A DNA stretch of 64,000 nucleotides, from positions 26,882 to 90,881 of the forward strand of contig NZ_JAGGMI010000017.1 in NCBI RefSeq assembly GCF_017875235.1. The letters run 5' to 3'. The notes beneath the pieces were generated by a model. It saw only the letters and a program-made list of their open reading frames with translations, was not told where the DNA came from and ran no database searches. The stretch is from Asticcacaulis solisilvae. GTDB lineage: Bacteria > Pseudomonadota > Alphaproteobacteria > Caulobacterales > Caulobacteraceae. The position numbers and the translations under genes were made by a program. Below are positions 16,898 to 25,982 of this stretch, piece after piece (position 1 is the stretch's first letter; each line of letters opens with the position of its first letter).

Positions 16898-18744
16898 TCC
16901 GCTTCCAGGCGCAGATAGTCATAGACCACGCCATTGTTGAGCGGTCCCGCCGGCATGGTCAGGGTAATGCGATTATCACCCTTGCGCAGCAGCCCCGCAT
17001 CGATCGGCACGGCCACCTCATACCAGCGGCCGTGCATCTGGTGGCGCTGCAGGGCGCCATCGTGCGGCCCCAGCTTGGCCGGCGCCAATACTTGTCCGTT
17101 TACCGTCGGCCGGAGCTCGACATTATTGCCGCCGGTGGCGTTGATCGCCAGGCGCAGCATGGCCTTGCCCTTCGGCGCAGCGTCCATCACAAAGTCGATG
17201 TGATACGGCGTGTCGCGGCCATTGCCCCGAAGGCCGCTGATCGGCACGATCTCGGCCTTGCCGTCGAGGTGCGGCATCTGGGCGAAATACCAGTCGGCGG
17301 CCTCGCGCGACCGGCCGATGCGGAAGGTCACGTCGTCGGGGAAGCGCTCGGCATAGATGAACTGCTTAGCCAGCTCGAAATAGCGCTGACCGCCGTTGAA
17401 TTCGGCGCCCGAGCGATCGAGCTTGCCAATCTCCCACGCCGTCTTGCCATAGCGCACCGTCTTCCAGGCAAGCGTACCAAGATCAAGCGCCTGACCAGGC
17501 TTCACCGTGACATCCGCCTTGACGTAGTCTTCGAAGACGTCATCAGCAAAGGCATAGAGCGTATAGGTGCCCGGCACGACATTTTTGATATCGAATGCGC
17601 CGCCGCCGTTCGGGATATCCGCCCAGAACTGGTAGTATTTGGCGTCGGCATCCCAGTCGACCTCGCGCGGTCCCGCCGGCAACTGGATGTCGTAGGGCGT
17701 CCGGGTCAAGCCAACGCGCAGACGTCCCGAAAGCGATGTTTTGCCGTCCAGCCGGAATTGGCCTTTGACCGTGCCGCGTTCGGATTTCGGTGCGTAATAC
17801 GGGCTTTTCGCCCAGTCGTAGGGCCACTTTGCGGCTTCCAGCTTTTGCTGGCGCCGGGCGTTGGACCACATGGCCTCGGGCGTCTCGCCTTCGTTGATAT
17901 AGAGCGCGAACGGCCCGATCACTTTCGACCACTGCTCGCCTTCCTTGACCGAGACGAAGGAGCCGCCATAGTGGCTGGAGCGCCAATAGTTGAGGATCGT
18001 CGGGTGCTCGCCGTGCGCCAGGAACTCCGCCCGCGTCGGCCCTGACGACAGATATTCATTCGACGGATTGAGCAGGAACCAGCCGATCTTCTTTTCAGGG
18101 CTCGACCAGCCGAACGCGGGCTGTTCGGCCCGCACGGTCGTATAGGCGTACTTGTCGCTGCCCTTGGGCATCAGCGGATAGATTCCGCTGCGTTGCTCAT
18201 CGACGTGGATCCAGGTGAAGTCCTTGACCAGCTTGCCGGCGATGCGGGCCTCGGCCATCGACGCCGCGCCGTATTCCGGCTTGTGATCGAAGACGCACCA
18301 AGTGTAGATCATGCTTTCGCCCTGGCCCAGGCTGTAGCGGATATCGATGTCGGCCGGGAAGTCGCCGTCGGTCGCCGTGCCCGGCCCGTGGCCCATCTTG
18401 ATGCCGCCGGAAATGCCCTTGACCGAGACCTCGGCGCGCGCGCCATTGTTGCTGTTGGGATCGATGGTGACGGTCGAGATGATCTCCTGACCGCCGGTAA
18501 CGTCGTGTGACCAGTAGACCGCCGAATGCCCGCCCGTATCGTGCGCCAGGGTTTCGAAGCCTTTGTACTTCATCGAGACAAGATCCGATGTGCGCTTGGA
18601 AATGACGGCGGTGATGATGCCGTTGGACAGGGTGAATGTTTCGCGATCCTCGGTGACGGTGACCGGCGCGTTTTGCGCAAAGGCCATGGGCGCGGCGAAC
18701 AAGAGGCCGAGGGTGACAATCAGGGTTCGCAGCAGTCGGGTCAT
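16894..18744 (-). CDS. exported rhamnogalacturonan lyase (polysaccharide lyase family 4)
   Basis: 616 aa with a signal peptide (TRLLRTLIVTLGLLFAAPMA, cleaved after AFA). The N-terminal beta-sandwich catalytic domain (VTEDRETFTLSNGIITAVIS, GHSAVYWSHDVTGG, WIHVDEQRSGIYPLMPKGSD), a middle fibronectin III-like domain (GTVKGQFRLDGKTSLSGRLR, VPGTYTLYAFADDVFEDYVK) and a C-terminal carbohydrate-binding jelly roll (WEIGKLDRSGAEFNGG, PYHIDFVMDAAPKGKAMLRL) match the three-domain PL4 layout. PL4 enzymes cleave the rhamnose-galacturonic acid backbone of rhamnogalacturonan I by beta-elimination. It overlaps the upstream propeller gene by 4 bases, so it is the third gene of the esterase operon. Confidence 0.9.
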   Translation of the reverse strand: MTRLLRTLIVTLGLLFAAPMAFAQNAPVTVTEDRETFTLSNGIITAVISKRTSDLVSMKYKGFETLAHDTGGHSAVYWSHDVTGGQEIISTVTIDPNSNNGARAEVSVKGISGGIKMGHGPGTATDGDFPADIDIRYSLGQGESMIYTWCVFDHKPEYGAASMAEARIAGKLVKDFTWIHVDEQRSGIYPLMPKGSDKYAYTTVRAEQPAFGWSSPEKKIGWFLLNPSNEYLSSGPTRAEFLAHGEHPTILNYWRSSHYGGSFVSVKEGEQWSKVIGPFALYINEGETPEAMWSNARRQQKLEAAKWPYDWAKSPYYAPKSERGTVKGQFRLDGKTSLSGRLRVGLTRTPYDIQLPAGPREVDWDADAKYYQFWADIPNGGGAFDIKNVVPGTYTLYAFADDVFEDYVKADVTVKPGQALDLGTLAWKTVRYGKTAWEIGKLDRSGAEFNGGQRYFELAKQFIYAERFPDDVTFRIGRSREAADWYFAQMPHLDGKAEIVPISGLRGNGRDTPYHIDFVMDAAPKGKAMLRLAINATGGNNVELRPTVNGQVLAPAKLGPHDGALQRHQMHGRWYEVAVPIDAGLLRKGDNRITLTMPAGPLNNGVVYDYLRLEAD

Positions 18745-19481
18745 TGCGCGGTCTCCAGGGGAACGGTCTTTGTGCTGTTGGCGTAGGTCAGTGCGATCCC
18801 GGACCTATTGACGATGGCGGATGTGAGTGTGTCGTCGCCCTGCGGCACGACTTCGCGGACGGCGAAACGCGTCGCATTGATGTCGATGGCCACCAATCGG
18901 CCGCGCGGGGCGTCGAGGTCGGTAACGAAATAGAACTGGTCGCCGATGGCGCCGGCAAACCACCAGGCGTTTTTCAGGTCGCGGATCAGCTTCCAGGGCG
19001 CGGGCGCCTGGCCCTGACGGATCAGGATGATCTCGTGCTTGGGCGTGTGGTTGAGCGATGAGGTGACGACCAGCCAGCGGCCATCCGCAGTGATCTCAGC
19101 CGTGTGGAACATGTTGAAGCGATCGGTGAAATAGACCAGTTCGTCGTCTGTCTGCGGCGCGCCGAGTTTATGAAAATCGACCTCGTGGAAGCCGCGCGGC
19201 GGGGTCGTCGGCGCCCCGGTCGGAAAGCCGGAGGGCAGTGGCGGCATGCGGGAATACCAGACGCCTGAGCCATCCGGCGCCCAGGCGGCGCGGGTATAGG
19301 CGGCGCCTTCCAGCTTTTCACGAATGGCGCCGGTTTTGGCGTCGACGATATCGATGCGCCGCCAGTCGCCGTTCGTCTGGACGATCTTCGCGATCAGCTT
19401 GCCGTCCGGCGACGGCACCTCTTCAGCCAGGGCCGGCGCGGCCACGATGATCATGGCGATAGACAGGGCGAGGCGAATCAT
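18741..19481 (-). CDS. exported, truncated prolyl-oligopeptidase-type propeller
   Basis: 246 aa from the ATG at 19481, which overlaps the upstream stop by ATGA and begins a signal peptide (IRLALSIAMIIVAAPALA). The body matches the beta-propeller of S9A prolyl oligopeptidases: SPDGKLIAK, WAPDGSGVWYSRMPPLPSGF, the typical EVDFHKLGAPQTDDELVYF stretch, TADGRWLVVTSSL and QFYFVTDLDAPRGRLVAIDI. The first 120 or so residues and the whole alpha/beta-hydrolase domain of a normal 650-700 aa enzyme are absent, so it cannot be a peptidase by itself. Coupling to an esterase gene on one side and the PL4 lyase on the other argues that it is expressed. Its role is unknown; a binding or scaffold function is possible, as is decay. 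Confidence 0.75.
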   Translation of the reverse strand: MIRLALSIAMIIVAAPALAEEVPSPDGKLIAKIVQTNGDWRRIDIVDAKTGAIREKLEGAAYTRAAWAPDGSGVWYSRMPPLPSGFPTGAPTTPPRGFHEVDFHKLGAPQTDDELVYFTDRFNMFHTAEITADGRWLVVTSSLNHTPKHEIILIRQGQAPAPWKLIRDLKNAWWFAGAIGDQFYFVTDLDAPRGRLVAIDINATRFAVREVVPQGDDTLTSAIVNRSGIALTYANSTKTVPLETAQ

Positions 19482-20821
19482 CTGGCTAACCCGAAGTGCT
19501 TTTGCATGAAGGTCCCCATGGCTTCGTAGTCGGGCGGAAAGACGCCGTGGCCGCCCTCGTGTTTGAAAAAGGCTATCGTTTCGCCGGTCAGCTTGCCTGT
19601 GGCCGGTTCGACAGGTGCATTGAGGCCGCGCTTGCCATAGAGGGCGTAGACCGGCTCGGCCGCCCGCGCCGCCAGGTATTCGCCGCGCCAGTCCGACCAG
19701 GTGTCGGTGCTGCCGACCACCAGCAGCAGGGGCCGTGGTGCGATCAGGCTGAGCAGCATGTGGGAATCGACCGGAAAACGGTCCACCTTGTCGCCCCACT
19801 TGGCGTAGTTGGGCGCGAACCAGTAGGGATAGCGGTCCGGATGCATCAGGTCGGCGATGGTCTCACCGTAATCGCGCCGGCTGAGCGCAGCCCCGCCCTC
19901 ACCAGAGACAATCGGCATGACGACCGCAAAGCGCCGGTCCTGGGCCGCCGTCCACAGTACCGTCTTGCCAAGGCGTGACACGCCGGTAATGGCGACGCGT
20001 TTGCCGTCGACATTCGGATCGGTCTCAAGATAGTCGAGCACGCGGCTCATGCCCCACGACCAGCCGCCGATCGTGCCCCAGTCGGCGCCTGTGCGTTTGG
20101 CGTCTTCGGTGCCGAACAGGGCGCGCACGCCGTCCTCCGTCCCGCCGGCAAAGTCCGGATCGATGTCGCCGTAATAGACCATGGCGACGCCGATGCCCTT
20201 CTTCAGGAAAACATTCGGATCGAAAGGCGGGCCGAAACGGCGCCCTTCCCTGCCCGGCTTGCGGACTCGGGCTTCGCCGTCGCGACCGGTCCACACCATG
20301 CCCTCCTCAATACCGCTGTCCTCGACCATCAGGACATTGGGCGTGAAGTTGAGGAACTGGACCACCGGCACCGGCCCCCGGGCATCGGCCGGCGTATAGA
20401 CGAGCACGCGGATCACCCGCGCATTATCGCCTTCGCCGACATGCAGCCGTACCTGCGTCCGCCTGGCCTTACCGTCCAGCGCCGGGACCGCCTTCTCCCA
20501 GGCCTCGGCGCGGACGGGTGGACCATTGGCGGGTGTGCGGCCAAACTGGTTCTCGGCGAACAGGTTGAGGATTTCCGGCCGGCGGACGTCTTCCCAAGCC
20601 TTGACGCTCGTAACCGGATTGCCGTCCAGCGTCTTCAGCGGATCGGGCAGATTATAATACCCGACCAGCGCTTCGTTATTATTGGGATTGAGGACGAACG
20701 GCGCATGGGCGGGTTTCGGGGCCGGCTCTTGCGCCCAGGCCATAGCGAAACCGCCTAGAAGTATTGCTGCCAAGGCCGCGGACATGCCGAGCCTGCGGCC
20801 TGAAGCCGTAAATCGCATCAT
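19478..20821 (-). CDS. exported CE15-like glucuronoyl esterase
   Basis: 447 aa with a signal peptide cleaved near AWAQ (residue 31) and a strong GAGGAGG ribosome site. It is an alpha/beta-hydrolase with the CE15-type nucleophile motif GVSRLGK (Ser282; the family usually has GCSRxGK), a candidate acid Glu308 in VSGEGGAA and His425 in HEGGHGVFP. Bacterial CE15 enzymes cleave esters between glucuronic acid and lignin or other alcohols in plant cell walls; a pectin-related ester is also possible here given the PL4 gene in the same operon. It is the first gene of the esterase-propeller-lyase operon. Confidence 0.87.
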   Translation of the reverse strand: MMRFTASGRRLGMSAALAAILLGGFAMAWAQEPAPKPAHAPFVLNPNNNEALVGYYNLPDPLKTLDGNPVTSVKAWEDVRRPEILNLFAENQFGRTPANGPPVRAEAWEKAVPALDGKARRTQVRLHVGEGDNARVIRVLVYTPADARGPVPVVQFLNFTPNVLMVEDSGIEEGMVWTGRDGEARVRKPGREGRRFGPPFDPNVFLKKGIGVAMVYYGDIDPDFAGGTEDGVRALFGTEDAKRTGADWGTIGGWSWGMSRVLDYLETDPNVDGKRVAITGVSRLGKTVLWTAAQDRRFAVVMPIVSGEGGAALSRRDYGETIADLMHPDRYPYWFAPNYAKWGDKVDRFPVDSHMLLSLIAPRPLLLVVGSTDTWSDWRGEYLAARAAEPVYALYGKRGLNAPVEPATGKLTGETIAFFKHEGGHGVFPPDYEAMGTFMQKHFGLAR

Positions 20822-20922
20822 CTGTCGCCTCCTCAGCGCCGCGTTCTTGGGCGGCTTTTATGGCGAGCCCAGCCGCCATACCGAGGTTATACGCGCACAT
20901 TTCCTGCAAACTGTCGCATCAA

Positions 20923-20930
20923 TTTGCAAA
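20923..20930. promoter_or_regulatory. TTTGCAAA palindrome upstream of the esterase operon
   Basis: TTTGCAAA sits in the AT-rich gap 20822-20972, about 100 bases upstream of the esterase start and just past the stop of the ScfR-like regulator. It resembles the core of sites bound by RamB, a relative of that regulator, but one short palindrome is weak evidence. Confidence 0.3.
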
Positions 20931-20972
20931 ATTGATCAATAATGCGCATAGACAATCACCAGAGCCATTAAA

Positions 20973-22385
20973 TCAGAATGGAAAAGCCGTCACGCCCTTG
21001 ATCCATTCGTCGACCTGCAGCGCCTTGACGGCCGGCGGCGCGGCGCGTTCCCGGCAGTTGGGGCGCTCGCACAGCCGGCACATCGGCCCGGTTTCGACCG
21101 CGTTCGGGTTGGCAAGATCGAGCCCCCGGGCATAGATCAGCCGTCCGGCATGCTTCAGTTCGCAGCCCAGCCCCACCGCCTGCTCCGACCAGGCGCCGTC
21201 GGCATAGGGCCGCAAACCACGATTCAGGGTTCTGGAAAATGTGAAGTAACGTTGACCGCCCGGGGTCTCGATCACTTGCGGCATAATGCGTCCCGGCGTC
21301 TGGAAGGCCTGATGGATATTCCAGCGCGGGCAGGCGCCACCATATCGGGAAAACGGGAAACTTCCGGCCGAGAAGCGTTTCGAGACGTTGCCCGCGCTGT
21401 CGATGCGCATCAGAAAGAAGGGCACGCCGCGACTGCCGGGCCGCGACAGCGTGGTCAGGCGCTGCGCCGCCTGTTCGTACGACACACGGTACGGTGCACG
21501 CAACAGCTCCATGTCGTAGGCGTTCTGTTCAGCCGTCTCCAGGAAGCGCGCGTAGGGCATCAGGGTCGCGGCCGCCAGATAGTTGATCAGGGCGATCTTG
21601 TAGAGGCGTTCCGACGCCAGATCCGGCGCCTTGACCCGCTCAGATATGGCCTTGATGTCGGCGACGTGTTCGGACCACGCCAACTGATAGAGGACGGCAA
21701 AGCGTCGCGACGAGGCGCCGAGCGTTTCGGAAATCATCAACCGGCGCCGGTGCGGATCGAAGCGGCGCTGATACATCATCATGACCTGCGCGGGCATCAG
21801 GCGGATATTGATGCCGTATTGCGTCTCCAGCCGGCGCGTCGCCGCCTGTTCCAGCGTGTGCGGATCGCCGCCCAAGGCCTCGAAAAGCCTTTCGCCGAGA
21901 TCGTCGAGTTCCGGGAAGAAGTTGTGGTGCGCCTGGATCTGGTCGCGCACCCAGTCGGCCGGCGACTGGTCGAGATCGTCCTCAGGCCGGCGCGCTTCGA
22001 CGGCGTCGCGTTTCCTGCGCTCGGCATAGGCGCGGTAGAGCCGGGTAATGGCTTCGGCGGCGACGGGCGACGAAGCCACCAGGTCGGAAATTTCGCGGCG
22101 CGGCAGTTTGAGGTCCTTGAACAGGGGATCGGCGAAGATTTCGACCAGGTCGGCCTCGCCCGACGGCTCGGATTCGGCGGTAAAGTTGCGCAGGTCGAGA
22201 TCGTAGGCCGACGCCAGCCGCAACAGCACCTGGGCCGTCACCGGCCGCTGGTTGCGCTCCAAGTGGTTGAGATAGGACGCGGAGACGCCAAGGTCCTCGG
22301 CCATCTTCGTCTGCGACAGATTGAGATCGTAGCGCAGCCGCTTCAGACGCCCGCCCAGGTAAAGTTTCCGCTCGACGTTCGCCAT
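20973..22385 (-). CDS. ScfR/RamB-like XRE regulator of the glyoxylate shunt
   Basis: 470 aa. An N-terminal XRE helix-turn-helix ([38 protein letters not shown]) is followed by a long short-chain fatty acyl-regulator region of the ImmA/IrrE-DUF2083 type ([40 protein letters not shown], and the Cys-containing C-terminus [19 protein letters not shown]). Relatives include Corynebacterium RamB, which represses acetate and glyoxylate genes. It is divergent from isocitrate lyase, so control of aceA in response to acetyl- or propionyl-CoA status is likely. Confidence 0.9.
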   Translation of the reverse strand: MANVERKLYLGGRLKRLRYDLNLSQTKMAEDLGVSASYLNHLERNQRPVTAQVLLRLASAYDLDLRNFTAESEPSGEADLVEIFADPLFKDLKLPRREISDLVASSPVAAEAITRLYRAYAERRKRDAVEARRPEDDLDQSPADWVRDQIQAHHNFFPELDDLGERLFEALGGDPHTLEQAATRRLETQYGINIRLMPAQVMMMYQRRFDPHRRRLMISETLGASSRRFAVLYQLAWSEHVADIKAISERVKAPDLASERLYKIALINYLAAATLMPYARFLETAEQNAYDMELLRAPYRVSYEQAAQRLTTLSRPGSRGVPFFLMRIDSAGNVSKRFSAGSFPFSRYGGACPRWNIHQAFQTPGRIMPQVIETPGGQRYFTFSRTLNRGLRPYADGAWSEQAVGLGCELKHAGRLIYARGLDLANPNAVETGPMCRLCERPNCRERAAPPAVKALQVDEWIKGVTAFPF

Positions 22386-22409
22386 GTCGCACCTCCGCTG
22401 GAAACATTG

Positions 22410-22453
22410 TCACATTTTTACAAATCTACAAATGTCATTGTTTTCCAAATGAC
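22410..22453. promoter_or_regulatory. candidate operator region between ScfR-like gene and aceA
   Basis: The AT-rich gap 22386-22550 contains the direct repeats ACAAATCT/ACAAATGT (around 22420-22436) and the inverted repeat GTCATT-N8-AATGAC (22434-22453). These lie 25-70 bases upstream of the regulator start and about 100 bases upstream of the aceA leader ORF. Binding by the ScfR-like protein is inferred from position. Confidence 0.45.
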
Positions 22454-22550
22454 GCTGATCCCGGCGCTCGCACACTATACTTCCATTCAAACAAAGCGTT
22501 CAATCCGTCTCACGACCGCAGGACGCGATCGACCAGAAAGGAGACAGATT

Positions 22551-22718
22551 ATGACAAAACCACCGACATTCACTTCGCTGTTCGCTATTTGGGATGTGCC
22601 GTCCGTGTACGCTGCCTCCTCCGGCCTGTTTCTGCCCGGCCTTCTCATGACCGCGCGCATGCAGGCCATTCCCATCCCCGCTTCCACCTCCCCCACCGCT
22701 CCGAGACCCCGCCCATGA
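22551..22718 (+). CDS. 55-aa leader ORF translationally coupled to aceA
   Basis: An ATG at 22551 with the strong ribosome site AAAGGAG 7 bases upstream opens a 55-codon frame ([20 protein letters not shown] at the N-terminus, Pro/Thr-rich end). Its TGA stop overlaps the aceA ATG as ATGA (22715-22718). aceA itself has no visible Shine-Dalgarno sequence, so its translation probably depends on ribosomes that finish this leader. The peptide has one hydrophobic stretch and no recognised relatives. It may be a regulatory leader or a small membrane peptide. Confidence 0.6.
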   Translation: MTKPPTFTSLFAIWDVPSVYAASSGLFLPGLLMTARMQAIPIPASTSPTAPRPRP

Positions 22719-23995
22719 CCACCTTCCAAGACCTTGTCCCCAATGCGCCCGATGGCCGGTTCGACGGCATTACGCGCCCCTACACGCCCGAGGATGTCCT
22801 GCGCCTGCGCGGCTCCTTCCCGATCCACCACACCCTGGCGGAACGCGGCGCGAACCGCCTGTGGAGCCTGCTGCACACCGAGCCCTTCATCAACTCGCTG
22901 GGCGCCATGACCGGCAACCAGGCCATGCAGATGGTCCGCGCCGGCCTCAAGGCTATTTACCTGAGCGGCTGGCAGGTCGCGGCCGACAGCAATACGGCGT
23001 CGAGCATGTATCCGGACCAGTCGCTCTATCCGGCCAATGCCGCGCCGGAACTGTGCCGGCGCATCAACCGCACCCTGCAACGCGCTGACCAGATCGAGCA
23101 CTCCGAAGGCGGGGCAAAACGCGACTGGTTCGCCCCGATCGTGGCCGATGCCGAAGCCGGTTTCGGCGGCCCGCTCAACAGCTTCGAGATCATGAAAGCC
23201 TTTATCGAGGCCGGTGCCGCTGGCGTCCACTTCGAAGACCAGCTGGCCTCGGAAAAGAAGTGCGGCCACCTGGGCGGCAAGGTGCTGATCCCGACCCAGG
23301 CGCACGAGCGCAACCTGATCGCCGCGCGCCTGGCCGCCGACGTCATGGGCGTGCCGACGCTCACGGTCGCCCGCACCGACGCCGAATCGGCGCAGTTGAT
23401 CACCAGCGACATCGATGAGCGCGATCATCCGTTCATCGAGCGCGACAATCGCACGGTCGAAGGCTTCTTCCGCCTCAAGCCGGGCACGGGCCTCGATCAC
23501 TGCATCGCGCGTGGCCTGGCCTATGCCGACTACACAGATCTACTGTGGTGGGAGACCTCGCACCCCGACCTCGACGACGCGCGCCGCTTTGCCGAAGCCG
23601 TCCACAAGGTCCATCCGGGCAAGCTCCTGGCCTATAACTGCTCGCCGTCCTTCAACTGGAAGGCCAAACTCGACGACGTCACCATCGCCCGCTTCCAGCG
23701 CGAGTTGGGCGCTATGGGCTATAAGTACCAGTTCGTTACCCTCGCCGGCTTCCATGCCTTGAACAACTCAATGTTCGAGCTGGCCGACGGCTACCGCGAC
23801 CACGGCATGGCCGCCTATTCCGAACTGCAGCAGCGCGAGTTCGCCAATGAGGCGCGCGGCTACACCGCCACTCGTCACCAGCGCGAAGTCGGCACCGGTT
23901 ATTTCGACCGCGTCGCCGAAATCATCACCAGCGGCCGGTCGTCGACCACCGCCATGAAGGAATCCACCGAAACAGCCCAGTTCGCGGCTGAATAA
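22715..23995 (+). CDS. aceA: isocitrate lyase
   Basis: 426 aa. It cleaves isocitrate to glyoxylate and succinate in the glyoxylate shunt. The active-site loop KKCGH is at residues 181-185 (Cys183), with [36 protein letters not shown] and YNCSPSFNW all present. The start at 22715 fits the usual N-terminus ([20 protein letters not shown]); the longer upstream frame is an unlikely Arg-rich extension. It is followed after 11 bases by a small ORF and then malate synthase. Expected to be induced on acetate, fatty acids or other C2 sources by the divergent regulator. Confidence 0.97.
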   Translation: MTTFQDLVPNAPDGRFDGITRPYTPEDVLRLRGSFPIHHTLAERGANRLWSLLHTEPFINSLGAMTGNQAMQMVRAGLKAIYLSGWQVAADSNTASSMYPDQSLYPANAAPELCRRINRTLQRADQIEHSEGGAKRDWFAPIVADAEAGFGGPLNSFEIMKAFIEAGAAGVHFEDQLASEKKCGHLGGKVLIPTQAHERNLIAARLAADVMGVPTLTVARTDAESAQLITSDIDERDHPFIERDNRTVEGFFRLKPGTGLDHCIARGLAYADYTDLLWWETSHPDLDDARRFAEAVHKVHPGKLLAYNCSPSFNWKAKLDDVTIARFQRELGAMGYKYQFVTLAGFHALNNSMFELADGYRDHGMAAYSELQQREFANEARGYTATRHQREVGTGYFDRVAEIITSGRSSTTAMKESTETAQFAAE

Positions 23996-24006
23996 GGAAT
24001 AAGACC

Positions 24007-24213
24007 ATGGAAATGTCCCGCCCACAGGCCATTATCGACTTCTGCCTGGCCCCGCTGAAACTCGATCCCAACGCCGAAACCACCCGCGAAGTCACGCGCC
24101 GCATGGAACACGTCATCAAGACCTTCCAGGCGCGTGTGCCGCAGACTGTCTCGGTCGATTTCGCCCGCATGCCGGCGCTGACCATCAACGAAGCCGCGCA
24201 CGGCTACGAATAG
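24007..24213 (+). CDS. small protein of unknown function in the aceA operon
   Basis: 68 aa with AAGGA about 10 bases upstream and 11 bases after the aceA stop. It is soluble and largely helical (RPQAIIDFCLAPLKLDPNAE, TREVTRRMEHVIKTFQARVP). I recognise no family. Codon use is like aceA and the frame is closed cleanly, so it looks like a real gene, possibly a small partner or regulator of the glyoxylate enzymes. Confidence 0.65.
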   Translation: MEMSRPQAIIDFCLAPLKLDPNAETTREVTRRMEHVIKTFQARVPQTVSVDFARMPALTINEAAHGYE

Positions 24214-24261
24214 GCTTCAGGGTCGGCCCATAACGAACAATTATAAGCCGCCCCTGCCGAA

Positions 24262-24298
24262 GCGCCCTTCCCGTCCCCTCACCAAGCGGGAAGGGCGC
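24262..24298 (+). terminator. 12-bp hairpin between the aceA operon and aceB
   Basis: GCGCCCTTCCCG (24262-24273) pairs perfectly with CGGGAAGGGCGC (24287-24298) across a 13-base loop, followed by ATTTATTATT. It would end or attenuate transcription after the small ORF, separating malate synthase expression from aceA, or act as an mRNA processing or stability element. Confidence 0.65.
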
Positions 24299-24332
24299 GA
24301 TTTATTATTCATTGTGATAAGGGACCCGTCCA

Positions 24333-25913
24333 ATGCCTCTGGACCAGATCATGACCACAACGCCTACCGTTGACATTGCCGCTCCCGTCACCGGACGCAT
24401 GACGGAAATCCTTACGCCTGAAGCTCTTACCTTTCTGGCGGAGTTGCACATGCGCTTCGAGCCGAAGCGCCAGGAACGGCTGGCGGCACGCCGCGCGCGT
24501 CAGGCGCAATTCGACGCCGGCGCCCTGCCCGACTTCCTGCCGCAGACCGCGCACATTCGGGAGACGGACTGGACCGTCGCGCCGATCCCCGCCGACCTGC
24601 TGGACCGTCGCGTCGAGATCACCGGCCCGGTCGACCGCAAGATGATCATCAACGCGCTCAATTCCGGCGCCAAGGTCTTCATGGCCGATTTCGAGGACGC
24701 CAATTCGCCAACCTTTGCCAACTGCATCGACGGCCAGATAAACCTGAAAGACCGCTGGGCAGGTGCGCTGAGCTATGATGATCCAGCAACCGGCAAAGCC
24801 TATCGACTGAGCGACACACCGGCCGTCCTGAAAATCCGCCCGCGCGGCTGGCGGCTGGATGAGCGCCACGCCCAGGTCAGGGGCGAGCCGATGTCGGGCG
24901 CCCTGTTCGACTTCGGGCTTTACATGTTCCATTGCGCCAAGGCCGCGATCGCGCAGGGCTCAGGCCCTTACTTCTACCTGCCCAAGCTGGAAAGCCATCT
25001 CGAAGCCCGGCTGTGGAACGAGGTCATCGCCTTTACGCAGGACTATCTCGGCATGCCCCAGGGCGCGGTCAAGGCGACCGTCCTGATCGAGACCCTGCCC
25101 GCAGCGTTCGAAATGGACGAGATTCTCTATGAACTGCGCGATCATATCGCCGGACTGAACTGCGGGCGCTGGGACTATATCTTCAGCTTCATCAAGACCT
25201 TTGCCGAGAACCCGACCTTCGTCACACCGGACCGGTCGAAGATGGTCATGGGCGACGCCTTCCTGCGCGCCTATAGCCTGGCGCTCATCAAGACCTGTCA
25301 CCGGCGCGGCGCCTTCGCCATGGGCGGCATGGCGGCGCAGATCCCGGTCAGGAACGATGCCGCCGCCAACACCGCCGCCTTCGCCCGTGTCCGCGCCGAC
25401 AAGGAGCGCGAGGCCGGCGACGGCCACGACGGCACTTGGGTGGCGCACCCCGACCTGGTGCCGGTCGCCATGGAGGTCTTCGACCGGCTGATGCCGACGC
25501 CGAACAACCTGCACCGCCTGCGCACCGAAGTGCAGACGCGCCCGCTTGACCTGCTGAAGGTGCACGTCGGCACGCGCACCGAACAGGGCCTGCGCGAAAA
25601 CATCCGCGTCGGCATCCAGTATATCGAAGCCTGGCTGCGCGGGCGCGGCGCCGTGCCGCTCTACAATCTGATGGAGGATGCCGCGACGGCCGAGATTTCG
25701 CGCACCCAGGTCTGGCAATGGATCCGCCACGGCGCGACGCTCGAAGACGGGCAGGTCGTGACCGAAGGCCTGGTCCGGATGCTGATTGAAGAAGAGATGA
25801 CACCCTTCTCCGGCGGCGAATTCGCGACGGCGCGCCGGCTGTTCACGGAACTGGCCATCGCGCCCACCTGCGCGGACTTCCTGACCGTTCCGGCCTACGA
25901 AGCGCTGAACTGA
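24333..25913 (+). CDS. aceB: malate synthase A
   Basis: 526 aa, typical size for malate synthase A. It condenses glyoxylate with acetyl-CoA to malate, completing the shunt begun by isocitrate lyase. Seen are NSGAKVFMADFEDANSPTFA (metal Glu/Asp), VLKIRPRGWRLDE, VLIETLPAAFEMDEI, GLNCGRWDYIFSFIK and GAFAMGGMAAQIP. AAGGGA lies about 9 bases before the ATG. It lies downstream of aceA but behind a hairpin, so it may have its own promoter. Confidence 0.97.
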   Translation: MPLDQIMTTTPTVDIAAPVTGRMTEILTPEALTFLAELHMRFEPKRQERLAARRARQAQFDAGALPDFLPQTAHIRETDWTVAPIPADLLDRRVEITGPVDRKMIINALNSGAKVFMADFEDANSPTFANCIDGQINLKDRWAGALSYDDPATGKAYRLSDTPAVLKIRPRGWRLDERHAQVRGEPMSGALFDFGLYMFHCAKAAIAQGSGPYFYLPKLESHLEARLWNEVIAFTQDYLGMPQGAVKATVLIETLPAAFEMDEILYELRDHIAGLNCGRWDYIFSFIKTFAENPTFVTPDRSKMVMGDAFLRAYSLALIKTCHRRGAFAMGGMAAQIPVRNDAAANTAAFARVRADKEREAGDGHDGTWVAHPDLVPVAMEVFDRLMPTPNNLHRLRTEVQTRPLDLLKVHVGTRTEQGLRENIRVGIQYIEAWLRGRGAVPLYNLMEDAATAEISRTQVWQWIRHGATLEDGQVVTEGLVRMLIEEEMTPFSGGEFATARRLFTELAIAPTCADFLTVPAYEALN

Positions 25914-25982
25914 ATCCGCCATCGAATTGCCACAAGCCCAACCTACGAAAAGCGTCGTAGGAAACGTTCGGGGCTGAAGGTG

